Below, one piece after another: positions 46,673 to 53,112 of a stretch of 58,514 bases of DNA. The position numbers and the translations under genes are program-made. Positions within the stretch are counted from its first letter, which is position 1. Each line of letters begins with the position of its first letter. The stretch lies in contig JAAYFV010000080.1 of assembly GCA_012728075.1 (NCBI GenBank), positions 32,001 through 90,514 on the forward strand, in the 5' to 3' direction. Below the pieces are notes generated by a model that worked only from the letters and a program-made list of their open reading frames with translations, was not told the DNA's origin and searched no databases. This stretch comes from Tissierellia bacterium. Lineage in GTDB: Bacteria > Bacillota > Clostridia > Tissierellales > Tepidimicrobiaceae.

Positions 46673-47285
46673 GCCATTGTTAATTGGTATTACAGGTGGA
46701 ACTGGCTCAGGTAAGTCAACTGTATCAAGAGAGATTTTAAAATCTATCCATAAAAAAAATGTAGCTATTATAGAACAAGATTCTTATTATAAAGATCAGA
46801 GTCACTTATCTTTTGAGGAAAGGGTAAAGACCAATTACGATCATCCTTTTGCTTTTGACAATAATTTGTTAATTCAACATCTTGTGGATCTTATAAATAA
46901 TAAACCTATTGAAAAGCCCATATACGATTTTGAACAACATACTAGAAAGAAGGAAACTATAACTGTATATCCTAAAGAAATAATAATACTAGAAGGGATA
47001 CTTATATTAGCTGATGAGCAAATTCGCAATTTATGTGATATAAAAATATTTGTTGATACAGATTCTGATGTAAGAGTTATTAGAAGAATAGAGAGAGATA
47101 TAAAGGAAAGAGGTAGGACTTTGGATTCAGTAATTAATCAATATATGACCACCGTAAGGCCTGCACATTTACAATTTGTTGAGCCAAGTAAAAAATATGC
47201 TGATATAATCATACCTGAAGGGGGCTACAATAAAGTTGCTATAGATATAATTGTAACTAAAATAAATTCCATATTGGATAAATAG
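46665..47285 (+). CDS. udk: Uridine kinase
   Basis: A 206-residue pyrimidine-salvage kinase. The P-loop is [16 protein letters not shown], with [23 protein letters not shown] and IILEGILIL further on. ATG 46665 is preferred over ATG 46656, because AGAGGA directly abuts the latter. It overlaps the U32 gene by eight bases. A hairpin follows before the PBP gene. Confidence 0.95.
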   Translation: MDKPLLIGITGGTGSGKSTVSREILKSIHKKNVAIIEQDSYYKDQSHLSFEERVKTNYDHPFAFDNNLLIQHLVDLINNKPIEKPIYDFEQHTRKKETITVYPKEIIILEGILILADEQIRNLCDIKIFVDTDSDVRVIRRIERDIKERGRTLDSVINQYMTTVRPAHLQFVEPSKKYADIIIPEGGYNKVAIDIIVTKINSILDK

Positions 47286-47291
47286 AATTAT

Positions 47292-47345
47292 ACTTCCCTG
47301 TAATTAGGTAATACTATAACTAGATAGACAGGGAGGTATTTTTTT
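47292..47345 (+). promoter_or_regulatory. Hairpin with T run overlapping the PBP ribosome site
   Basis: ACTTCCCTGT (47292-47301) pairs with ACAGGGAGGT (47328-47337) across a 26-base loop, and AT7 follows. The right arm contains the GGGAGG ribosome site for ATG 47346. It may terminate the udk unit and, when formed, also hide the PBP start. Confidence 0.6.
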
Positions 47346-48998
47346 ATGAGTAGACATAGAAAGAATATAGTTTGCAATAGAATTTTAAAAATGCTATTTA
47401 TAAGTTCAATATTGTTTTTTATATTGATTTTAAGATTATATTATATTCAAATTAGTCAACATAGTGAATTAAAAGCTCAAGTATTGAAACAAAGAGGAGA
47501 AGAGATTAGCCTATACCCCGATAGAGGAATTATATATGATAGAAATCTAATTCCCCTTACCAACAGGGAGATAATCCCTACTGCTTTTGTTTATAAAGAT
47601 AATCTATTAGAAGATAAGGAGTTGATGAATTTTATTATAGAAAACTCTGAATTTGATGAAAAACAATTAAAAGAGTATATTAAAGATAAAAATTCTATAG
47701 TAGCTATTCCCTTAAATTGGGAAATAGAAAGTCCAGATAGAAGCATAATGTTTATTGCTAATAGAATTGTTAGATATGGGAAAAATAATATATTAACTCA
47801 TGTAATTGGCTATATAAACAAAGCAGAGAATAGAGGAGAAGCAGGTATTGAAAAGGTATATGATGAAATTTTAAAAGATGGTGAAAAACATTTTCTTTAT
47901 TTAGAAGTAGATAGAGGGAAAAACAAGACCCTTAATGGAGAATATATGGTATCACAAGATAAAAATATAATGGATCCAAAAGCTGTTAAGTTGACAGTAG
48001 ATTATCACATTCAAAAGATTGTAGAAGAAGTTTTGGATGAAAAAGGTATCCAAGGTGCAGTAATTGTAGCCCATGTAGAATCTGGAGAAATTAGGGCTAT
48101 GGCTAGTAGACCTAATTTTAGCCAATATGAAATTGATGAATATTTAAAAAGAGAGGACATGGCTTTATATAACAAGGCTATTCAAGTAGCCAATCCCCCA
48201 GGTTCTCTTTTTAAAACTGTAGTGTTGTTAGCTGCCTTAGAAAAGGATACTTCTTATTTAAACAAAACCTTTTATTGTAATGGTTACGAGCAAATAAACA
48301 ATGTAACAATAAAATGTAATGAAGGAAGGGGACATGGATATATTGGATTAAAAGATGCTTTTTCAAAATCTTGTAATTCAACTTTTATCCAGTTAGGACA
48401 GGAAATTGGAAGCGAAAGTATTATCCATATGGCAGAGAGATTAGGAATGGGAGAAAGGATAAATATAGGCCTTGTGGAAGAAGTAAAAGGAAATTTACCT
48501 AAAGGAAAAGAGCTTAAAGGGCCAGCAATAGGTAATATTTCCATAGGGCAAGGTAGCATTGAAATTACACCTCTTCAAATAACAAATATGATGTTGATAA
48601 TAGCAAATAAAGGAATAAGAAAGGATATGACTATAGTTGATGGTATAACAACAAAGGATGGATATATGATAAAGGAGTTTAAAAGAAATGATGATGAGAG
48701 GATAATATCCCAAGATATAGCAGAAATTGTACAGGATTTTATGATAGAGGTAGTATTAGAAGGTACAGCAAAAAACATGGATTTAGATTTTGTTGGGGGA
48801 GCAGGAGGAAAAACAGGCTCTGCTCAGGCTGTATTTAAAGGGAAAGAAACTATACACGGCTGGTTTTCAGGATTTTATCCTGCAAAAAATCCCAATTATG
48901 TAATTACAGTATTTGTGGAAAGAGGTTTTTCTGGTTCAGGTGCAGCAGTGCCTATATTTGAGGATATAGCAAAAAGAATTCACCAGATTAACAGATAG
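47346..48998 (+). CDS. Class B penicillin-binding protein (PbpI/SpoVD-like transpeptidase)
   Basis: A 550-residue peptidoglycan transpeptidase. It has an N-terminal membrane helix (about 12-33), a pedestal/dimerisation region (RGIIYDRNLIPLTNRE) and a transpeptidase domain. The serine of SxxK lies in PPGSLFKTV (about residue 287), SxN is in FSKSCNSTF and KTG is in GGKTGSAQA (about 500). There is no PASTA domain. Its position after udk matches B. subtilis yrrR (pbpI). The last 37 codons are duplicated 4,053 bp downstream. Confidence 0.93.
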   Translation: MSRHRKNIVCNRILKMLFISSILFFILILRLYYIQISQHSELKAQVLKQRGEEISLYPDRGIIYDRNLIPLTNREIIPTAFVYKDNLLEDKELMNFIIENSEFDEKQLKEYIKDKNSIVAIPLNWEIESPDRSIMFIANRIVRYGKNNILTHVIGYINKAENRGEAGIEKVYDEILKDGEKHFLYLEVDRGKNKTLNGEYMVSQDKNIMDPKAVKLTVDYHIQKIVEEVLDEKGIQGAVIVAHVESGEIRAMASRPNFSQYEIDEYLKREDMALYNKAIQVANPPGSLFKTVVLLAALEKDTSYLNKTFYCNGYEQINNVTIKCNEGRGHGYIGLKDAFSKSCNSTFIQLGQEIGSESIIHMAERLGMGERINIGLVEEVKGNLPKGKELKGPAIGNISIGQGSIEITPLQITNMMLIIANKGIRKDMTIVDGITTKDGYMIKEFKRNDDERIISQDIAEIVQDFMIEVVLEGTAKNMDLDFVGGAGGKTGSAQAVFKGKETIHGWFSGFYPAKNPNYVITVFVERGFSGSGAAVPIFEDIAKRIHQINR

Positions 48999-49185
48999 GA
49001 CTGGCACCTTCACTATTTGTAACTCATATACTTTAATATGGGGAAAGTGGAGGTGCGTTATGTTTGCGCATCTTTTATTTTCATGGATAAATTGTACAAA
49101 ATCTTTTTTGTTATTTTCAGGTTATGTAGCTAATACTAACTCTTTTCCAAAACCACTTACTAAGGAAGAGGAAGAATATTACCTG
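48886..49185 (+). repeat. 300-bp direct repeat, left copy (PBP 3' end and sigK 5' end)
   Basis: Aligns without gaps to 52939-53238, with six mismatches by eye (about 98%). It contains the PBP C-terminal codons and stop, the intergenic region with the sigK promoter and ribosome site, and the first 42 sigK codons. Four of the five coding mismatches are silent. Confidence 0.97.
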
Positions 49186-49194
49186 GGATCTTGA
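49060..49194 (+). pseudogene. sigK: sigK 5' fragment (left copy)
   Basis: ATG 49060 begins a reading frame identical in protein to the first 42 residues of the intact sigK at 53113, then switches to Gly-Ser-stop at the repeat boundary (49186). It keeps a promoter and a GGAGGTG site, so a 44-residue peptide containing the whole pro-sequence could be made. It is a truncated copy, not a working sigma factor. Confidence 0.93.
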
Positions 49195-49628
49195 CCCTCT
49201 GACAAAGAATTTACTAAATTAGCTATAGCTTTGTCATTATTATCTATACTAGCCTTTATTTCGTCTATTTCAGCCTTTAAACTACTTTGGGTACTAGGTT
49301 TATACTAACTCTATCCTTTTCTATCTTTCTGGACAAGGTAGAGCCTTCATAGGATAGTTTTTTTAGTTCATCTATAACAAGCTGGTCCAGATCATTACCC
49401 TTTATGTTTTTTATATTACATTTTTCTCTTTTGCTTTTTTCTTTCAATTCGCATATATAATAAAAAGTCTGGACTCCATCCTTATTTACACGTCCCATTT
49501 TTGGTCTCATAAAACTACCACAATTACCACCATATTTGCACCCTCACCCAATCACTACCTTTTATTATTCCAGGATGTTTACCTATACCAGTGAATTTAC
49601 TTTTTCTAGAATAAATTGCTATTTTCAT
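49186..49628 (-). pseudogene. Large serine recombinase, decayed remnant
   Basis: On the minus strand, ATG 49628 with GAGGTGAT upstream begins MKIAIYSRKSKFTG, the start of skin/phage-type large serine recombinases including the YSR catalytic serine. After 16 codons the sequence jumps to a later segment (KHPGIIKGSDWVRVQ), so most of the catalytic and recombinase domains are deleted. A stop follows and the frame shifts to the zinc-ribbon region (CGSFMRPKMG, YYICELKEKSKREKC). A second frameshift precedes the coiled coil (IDNNDKAIANLVNSLSEGQDP), which is cut at the repeat boundary. It cannot encode a functional protein. Confidence 0.88.
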
Positions 49629-49687
49629 TGGATCACCTCATTGGTAGTTATATTTTTATTATATTGCAAAAAGGGCAAAAAGAAAAG

Positions 49688-50464
49688 CTACTTGGCAGTA
49701 GCTATTTCTTTATAAGTCCCATTTTTAATATGATATTCTTTGCTATTTTTAATGCAGTAATCAACTACAATATCTGATAAATTATTATAAAACTCTTGGT
49801 ATTCCTTATATTCCCTAACTTTTTTATAGTAATTTAATCTACCAAATATTATTTTGTCTACAAAAGATATTTGTTCTAATATTTTACTAAAATCTTGTTC
49901 AATAATATTAGGTGTAGGATATGGCTCTATGCTTACCCAAGTTTTGTATCCTTTGTTATGTAAGTATTTAAGGCTATTTATTCTTTCGGTATATGGAGCT
50001 GAGTTCGGTTCAAATTTTTTTCTATAATTTTCATCTAATGATATAAGAGTAATGCCATGACTATTAATTTTACTAGTAGTATCTAATGACTTAGGTAAAA
50101 TACCTTTGGTTAATGCAGTACAAGGAATGTCATTGGAATTTAATAAGTTTATTATCTCTATGCTTTTATCACATATCTCCTGATAACCATACATAAAAGG
50201 GGCAGTTGTAAAGCATAAATGGACAGATGTAATCTTATCCTTAAACTTAGGAATCTCTTTTTCTAATAGTTCAATTGCATTGGACACTAATTTAGGGTCC
50301 ATCCATTCATTAATATTTTTAACTCTTCCAAATCTTCTCGCCATCATATAAGCATAACAAGGGTAAAGACAGCCATGAGAGCAGCCTTGAACGTGATTAA
50401 GTGTGAAATCTCCATATTCAACACCTGTTTTATACAACAATGATTTTCTTTCAATGTATTCCAT
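49688..50464 (-). CDS. Radical-SAM-like protein with CX3CX3C motif (partner of TcmP-like protein)
   Basis: A 258-residue protein related to the spore-photoproduct-lyase/radical SAM group. The cysteines sit at about residues 28, 32 and 36 in GCSHGCLYPCYAYMMARRFG, spacing CX3CX3C instead of the classic CX3CX2C. Later barrel-like strands include HLCFTTAPFMYG, GITLISLDENYRKKFEP and TWVSIEPYPTPNI. The start ATG 50464 has GGAGG nine bases upstream; ATG 50473 directly abuts that site. It lies 34 bases downstream of the TcmP-like gene and is likely cotranscribed. The substrate is unknown. Confidence 0.78.
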   Translation of the reverse strand: MEYIERKSLLYKTGVEYGDFTLNHVQGCSHGCLYPCYAYMMARRFGRVKNINEWMDPKLVSNAIELLEKEIPKFKDKITSVHLCFTTAPFMYGYQEICDKSIEIINLLNSNDIPCTALTKGILPKSLDTTSKINSHGITLISLDENYRKKFEPNSAPYTERINSLKYLHNKGYKTWVSIEPYPTPNIIEQDFSKILEQISFVDKIIFGRLNYYKKVREYKEYQEFYNNLSDIVVDYCIKNSKEYHIKNGTYKEIATAK

Positions 50465-50498
50465 ATTATTCATCCTCCAATATATCTCTACAGATATA

Positions 50499-51344
50499 TT
50501 ATATCATTTTTTGTGGGGTTCCACAAACAAATGTTTGCTTTTTGTTTATTATATGATTTGCAATATTATTTGCAAGTCTTTGTGCTTTATTGTCTTTATT
50601 CGATACTGCAAAATATAGCAAAAATAAGGGAGCTTTATTGGAGTTTTTTAAGCATATTGGACAAGAGACAGAAGGAAATACTGTTTCCATTTTATTTTTA
50701 AAATAGCAACAAATATCTTTTTGATCTTTTCGTATTAAATTATTTTCATTGTTTAAAAAGTTCATTTGAGGATTCTCATAATATAACTTTTCTTTCCAAT
50801 CATTATCTCCAAAAAGTCTGTTTAACCTTTCTTCTGTGGGTTCATCTATGTCTCCATCATTTCTTAAGGAACGAGTTGCAGAATTTAGTGGGAATAGGTA
50901 CCATACATCAAAGGCACCAGTTTTTGCAAGAATTTCAAGGGTATTAAACGATAATTCCATGTTATAGGGATCTAAAAAAGCTAATGCTCTAGTGTATTTC
51001 CAATTATAATTATTTACTATATGTATTATCTCGTCATTGCAATCTCCATTTACTATACTTATTTTTTTATGTGGATAATCTTTTTTTAATTGATTTAATG
51101 CTAGATATTTATTTAAATCTTGTTCTATAAAAATATATTGATTAAAACGTGGTAAATCCAATGCTATTTTAGTAGAACCTTCTATTACTCCAACCCTTGT
51201 ATCAAATTCTCCAGTCCCAGCAAATGCATCCAAATAAATTAATTCATATTTAAGTTTTTTGAATGCAGTTGTATATGCTTCCAGATATTTTCTCAGAACA
51301 TCTAATTTAATTATAGTCCAGACTCCACCAAATTTATTATTCAT
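50499..51344 (-). CDS. tcmP: Three-Cys-motif partner protein TcmP-like (class I methyltransferase fold)
   Basis: A 281-residue protein. It has SAM-methyltransferase-like features: motif I YLDAFAGTGEF (about 37-47), an acidic residue after the second strand (IFIEQD, about 74), NGDCND (about 100) and LAFLDPYNMEL (about 121-131), resembling the DPPY-type loop. A C-terminal cysteine cluster (ICCYFKN, SCPICLK) is also seen. I recall TcmP proteins being found beside radical-SAM-like three-cysteine proteins, and that pair is present here. AAAGGAGG lies 11 bases before the ATG. A role in nucleic-acid modification or defence is only inferred. Confidence 0.78.
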   Translation of the reverse strand: MNNKFGGVWTIIKLDVLRKYLEAYTTAFKKLKYELIYLDAFAGTGEFDTRVGVIEGSTKIALDLPRFNQYIFIEQDLNKYLALNQLKKDYPHKKISIVNGDCNDEIIHIVNNYNWKYTRALAFLDPYNMELSFNTLEILAKTGAFDVWYLFPLNSATRSLRNDGDIDEPTEERLNRLFGDNDWKEKLYYENPQMNFLNNENNLIRKDQKDICCYFKNKMETVFPSVSCPICLKNSNKAPLFLLYFAVSNKDNKAQRLANNIANHIINKKQTFVCGTPQKMI

Positions 51345-51425
51345 GTTACTAATGTCCTCCTTTCTATTTAATTTATTTATAAAACATTAATATTAGATGA
51401 GCTAATAAAAGTATATATTACACAA

Positions 51426-51465
51426 AGAACACATGTTTGATATAATATATAAAAACAAACGTTCG
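51426..51465. promoter_or_regulatory. Two LexA-box-like dyads around a -10 box
   Basis: AGAACACATGTTTG (51426-51439) matches the Gram-positive LexA box CGAAC-RNRY-GTTYG at all but the first base. AAAACAAACGTTCG (51452-51465) has one perfect half-site. TATAAT lies between them at 51441-51446. SOS control of the plus-strand small ORF, and perhaps of the divergent tcmP gene, is inferred. Confidence 0.5.
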
Positions 51466-51494
51466 CCACTGAATACATTACAAAGGGGGTCCTG

Positions 51495-51614
51495 GTGGTG
51501 GTGGAGGATATAGACTACATAAAAAAATTAATCTTAGAAATATTAATAAATTTTACAGAGGAAAAAATGAAAGAAGCAATAAAACATATAATTGATAACA
51601 AAAAAGGCAATTGA
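51495..51614 (+). CDS. Small 39-residue ORF of the island
   Basis: GTG 51495 (further in-frame GTGs at 51498 and 51501) after AAAGGGGG encodes a short peptide with an amphipathic helix (YIKKLILEILINF) and a charged C-terminal helix (MKEAIKHIIDNKKG). It lies directly downstream of a -10 box flanked by LexA-like dyads. I do not recognise the peptide. A toxin-like, regulatory or remnant nature is possible. Confidence 0.45.
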   Translation: MVVEDIDYIKKLILEILINFTEEKMKEAIKHIIDNKKGN

Positions 51615-51638
51615 CCGATAAGTTAGTTGCCTCTTTTC
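51602..51638. terminator. Possible bidirectional terminator in the island
   Basis: GGCAA (51606-51610) pairs with TTGCC (51627-51631), with an A-rich flank on the left and CTCTTTT on the right. It lies between convergent small genes. The stem is short, so confidence is low. Confidence 0.4.
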
Positions 51639-51655
51639 CTGTATAGTAGCATAAT

Positions 51656-51931
51656 TTATTTAACAATTTTTTTCTTTAGATTAAATATTTCTTTTTCAGT
51701 TTGGAATTCTTTATGGGTAAGGAAGTCTAGATCATCTGATATTTTATCTAATTTAGTATTTGTAGCAATATGATTAGCAGCATTTTTAGTATCTAATTCG
51801 TGGATTTGTTCTTTAATCTCCTGGAGTTTATTTAAAACTTCCACATGATTATCATCTACCTTTTTTTCTAAACTACTAATTTGGCTTTGTACTTGATTTA
51901 ATAAATCTAATATCTTTTCTTCATTATTCAT
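51656..51931 (-). CDS. Coiled-coil protein of the island
   Basis: A 91-residue, almost entirely helical heptad protein (LLNQVQSQISSLEKKVDDN, LNKLQEIKEQIHELDTKN) with a basic end. Such short coiled-coil proteins often follow XRE repressors in phage-derived islands. The ATG has AAAGGAG upstream and follows the repressor stop by 13 bases, so the two are cotranscribed. Function unknown. Confidence 0.7.
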   Translation of the reverse strand: MNNEEKILDLLNQVQSQISSLEKKVDDNHVEVLNKLQEIKEQIHELDTKNAANHIATNTKLDKISDDLDFLTHKEFQTEKEIFNLKKKIVK

Positions 51932-51944
51932 GATTTCAACTCCT

Positions 51945-52322
51945 TTATTCTTTTTTCATCTTTTTCTTAAATTCTAATAATAACTTATAAGTCTCAATCA
52001 ATTCCTGTGGAGAGGTTTCGTCAAATTCTAGTTCCTCTTTTTCCATCTCTTCTTTTAATTCAAGAAGAAATTTATCTACTTTATCTAAATCTTTATCGTT
52101 GGTATATGGATTTCTTTCTTCAGTTCTTCCTAGAAGGAAGTCAACTGATACATTGAAGTAGTCTGCTATTTTCTTTTTTATATCGTCTCCTGGGACTCTA
52201 TTACCAGCTTCATATTGAGAAAGGGTTGAATTGCTTATATTTAATATTTTAGCAAGTTCTAATTGGGACAATTCTTTTTCTTTTCTTAAAAGTTTGATTT
52301 TTTTTCCTAATTCGTTATTCAT
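51945..52322 (-). CDS. XRE-family repressor
   Basis: A 125-residue regulator. The N-terminal helix-turn-helix (about 7-60) is GKKIKLLRKEKELSQLELAKILNISNSTLSQYEAGNRVP, split here as GKKIKLLRKEKELSQ then LELAKILNISNSTLSQYEAG, followed by VDFLLGRTEERN and an acidic helical C-terminus. ATG 52322 follows AAAGGTGG; the in-frame GTG 52331 overlaps that site. It is divergent from the plus-strand ORF at 52485, the layout of an element immunity repressor. Confidence 0.88.
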   Translation of the reverse strand: MNNELGKKIKLLRKEKELSQLELAKILNISNSTLSQYEAGNRVPGDDIKKKIADYFNVSVDFLLGRTEERNPYTNDKDLDKVDKFLLELKEEMEKEELEFDETSPQELIETYKLLLEFKKKMKKE

Positions 52323-52412
52323 GATTACCACCTTTCACAATATGTAAATTAATTATATTATATCAAAAAAATAAATTTTAAAATATCTTTTTACAAAATG
52401 TCAAAACAATTG

Positions 52413-52461
52413 TTGACTTTTACATTAAGCAAATACCTAATGAAAATGGATTTACATTTAG
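52413..52461. promoter_or_regulatory. Divergent control region of the XRE repressor
   Basis: A plus-strand -35 box TTGACT (52413-52418) is followed by direct repeats TTTACATTAAG (52419-52429) and TTTACATTTAG (52451-52461), 32 bp or about three helical turns apart. They are candidate repressor half-sites before the ORF at 52485. Confidence 0.4.
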
Positions 52462-52484
52462 TAAAATAATAGGAGGTGCAGGAG

Positions 52485-52715
52485 ATGGAAATAGGAGATA
52501 AAAAGGAGAATGCCCCTAAAAATCACCAGGAGCAAAATGTCAAAAATACATCTATCGATACAACACTAAGCAACAAAGGGATCATTTATATCACAGGTGA
52601 AGAGCAATTAAATGATGCTGAAAAGACAGAGCTTATAAATAAAATAGATAATCTGATAGGTAAATATACACACAAACGTTATGGTATATATTTAATCCTC
52701 TCTAGATTTGAGTAA
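52485..52715 (+). CDS. Small hydrophilic protein of the island
   Basis: A 76-residue protein with a charged, disordered N-terminus (EIGDKKENAPKNHQEQ) and a C-terminal helix-rich part (YITGEEQLNDAEKTELINKIDNLIG). ATG 52485 lies seven bases after AGGAGGTG; an upstream in-frame GTG overlaps that site. It is transcribed away from the XRE repressor. Not recognised. Its 3' end overlaps a minus-strand ORF by 24 bases. Confidence 0.6.
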   Translation: MEIGDKKENAPKNHQEQNVKNTSIDTTLSNKGIIYITGEEQLNDAEKTELINKIDNLIGKYTHKRYGIYLILSRFE

Positions 52716-52892
52716 CTTGACTAATTTGTTGTATTTAGAATCTACTTTTTCACCATGCAGAACTTCTAAAACATAGATATATCTCTTAAGGGTTTCAATA
52801 TCTTCTTTTTTGGCAGCATGATATATCAGCAAGAAATTTAAATCTAAAATACGTGTAATATGAAGACGAAATAAATCAAAACAAAGTATCAT
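52692..52892 (-). CDS. Doubtful 66-residue ORF at the island's right end
   Basis: Encodes a helical peptide (YHAAKKEDIETLKRYIYVLEVLHG, best read from residue 28 on). It has no ribosome site before the ATG and overlaps the convergent plus-strand gene. It is most likely a remnant of a longer gene lost when the right junction formed. Confidence 0.35.
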   Translation of the reverse strand: MILCFDLFRLHITRILDLNFLLIYHAAKKEDIETLKRYIYVLEVLHGEKVDSKYNKLVKLLKSRED

Positions 52893-52938
52893 AAAATATT
52901 AATATTAAATAAGAACCCTAACAAGGCTCTTTTTTCAT

Positions 52939-53051
52939 AAAATCCTAATTATGTAATTACAGTATTTGTGGAAGGAGGTTTTTCTGGTTCAGGTGCAGCA
53001 GTGCCTATATTTGAGGATATAGCAAAAAGAATTCATCAGATTAACAGATAG
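52939..53051 (+). pseudogene. PBP 3' fragment (right copy)
   Basis: In frame with the PBP C-terminus (NYVITVFVE to the TAG at 53049-53051). It has one amino-acid change (Arg to Gly) and otherwise silent differences. No start codon or promoter; non-functional duplicate. Confidence 0.93.
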
Positions 53052-53077
53052 GACTGGCACCTTCACTATTTGTAACT

Positions 53078-53085
53078 CATATACT
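53078..53085 (+). promoter_or_regulatory. Candidate mother-cell promoter -10 box of sigK
   Basis: CATATACT resembles the -10 of sigma-E/sigma-K promoters and lies 35 bases before the sigK ATG, with GGAGGTG between. The same box occurs in the left repeat at 49025-49032. Assignment is by resemblance only. Confidence 0.45.
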
Positions 53086-53112
53086 TTAATATGGGGAAAG
53101 TGGAGGTGCTTT

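Larger units (their letters stand above)
49186..52938. mobile_element. 3.75-kb accessory island between sigK repeats (degenerate skin-like element)
   Basis: Bounded exactly by the two 300-bp repeats. Content from left to right: a decayed large serine recombinase (minus), a radical-SAM-like gene and a TcmP-like gene (minus), LexA-box-like dyads, a 39-residue ORF (plus), a coiled-coil gene and an XRE repressor (minus), and two small ORFs. A recombinase next to a sigK fragment is the arrangement of sigK-interrupting skin elements. The island itself can no longer encode a working recombinase. Homologous recombination across the repeats would remove it cleanly. Confidence 0.8.

Noticed and set aside
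49277-49510. An independent 77-residue gene inside the recombinase remnant
   Set aside because: It is the zinc-ribbon part of the decayed recombinase (YYICELKEKSKREKC) and has no proper start of its own.
49688-50464. Spore photoproduct lyase (SplB)
   Set aside because: It is shorter than SplB and the cysteine spacing differs; pairing with a TcmP-like gene also argues for another role.
53056-53072. Sigma-54 promoter before sigK (contains TGGCAC)
   Set aside because: No TTGC element occurs at the required spacing; the region better fits a mother-cell sigma-E/K type promoter.
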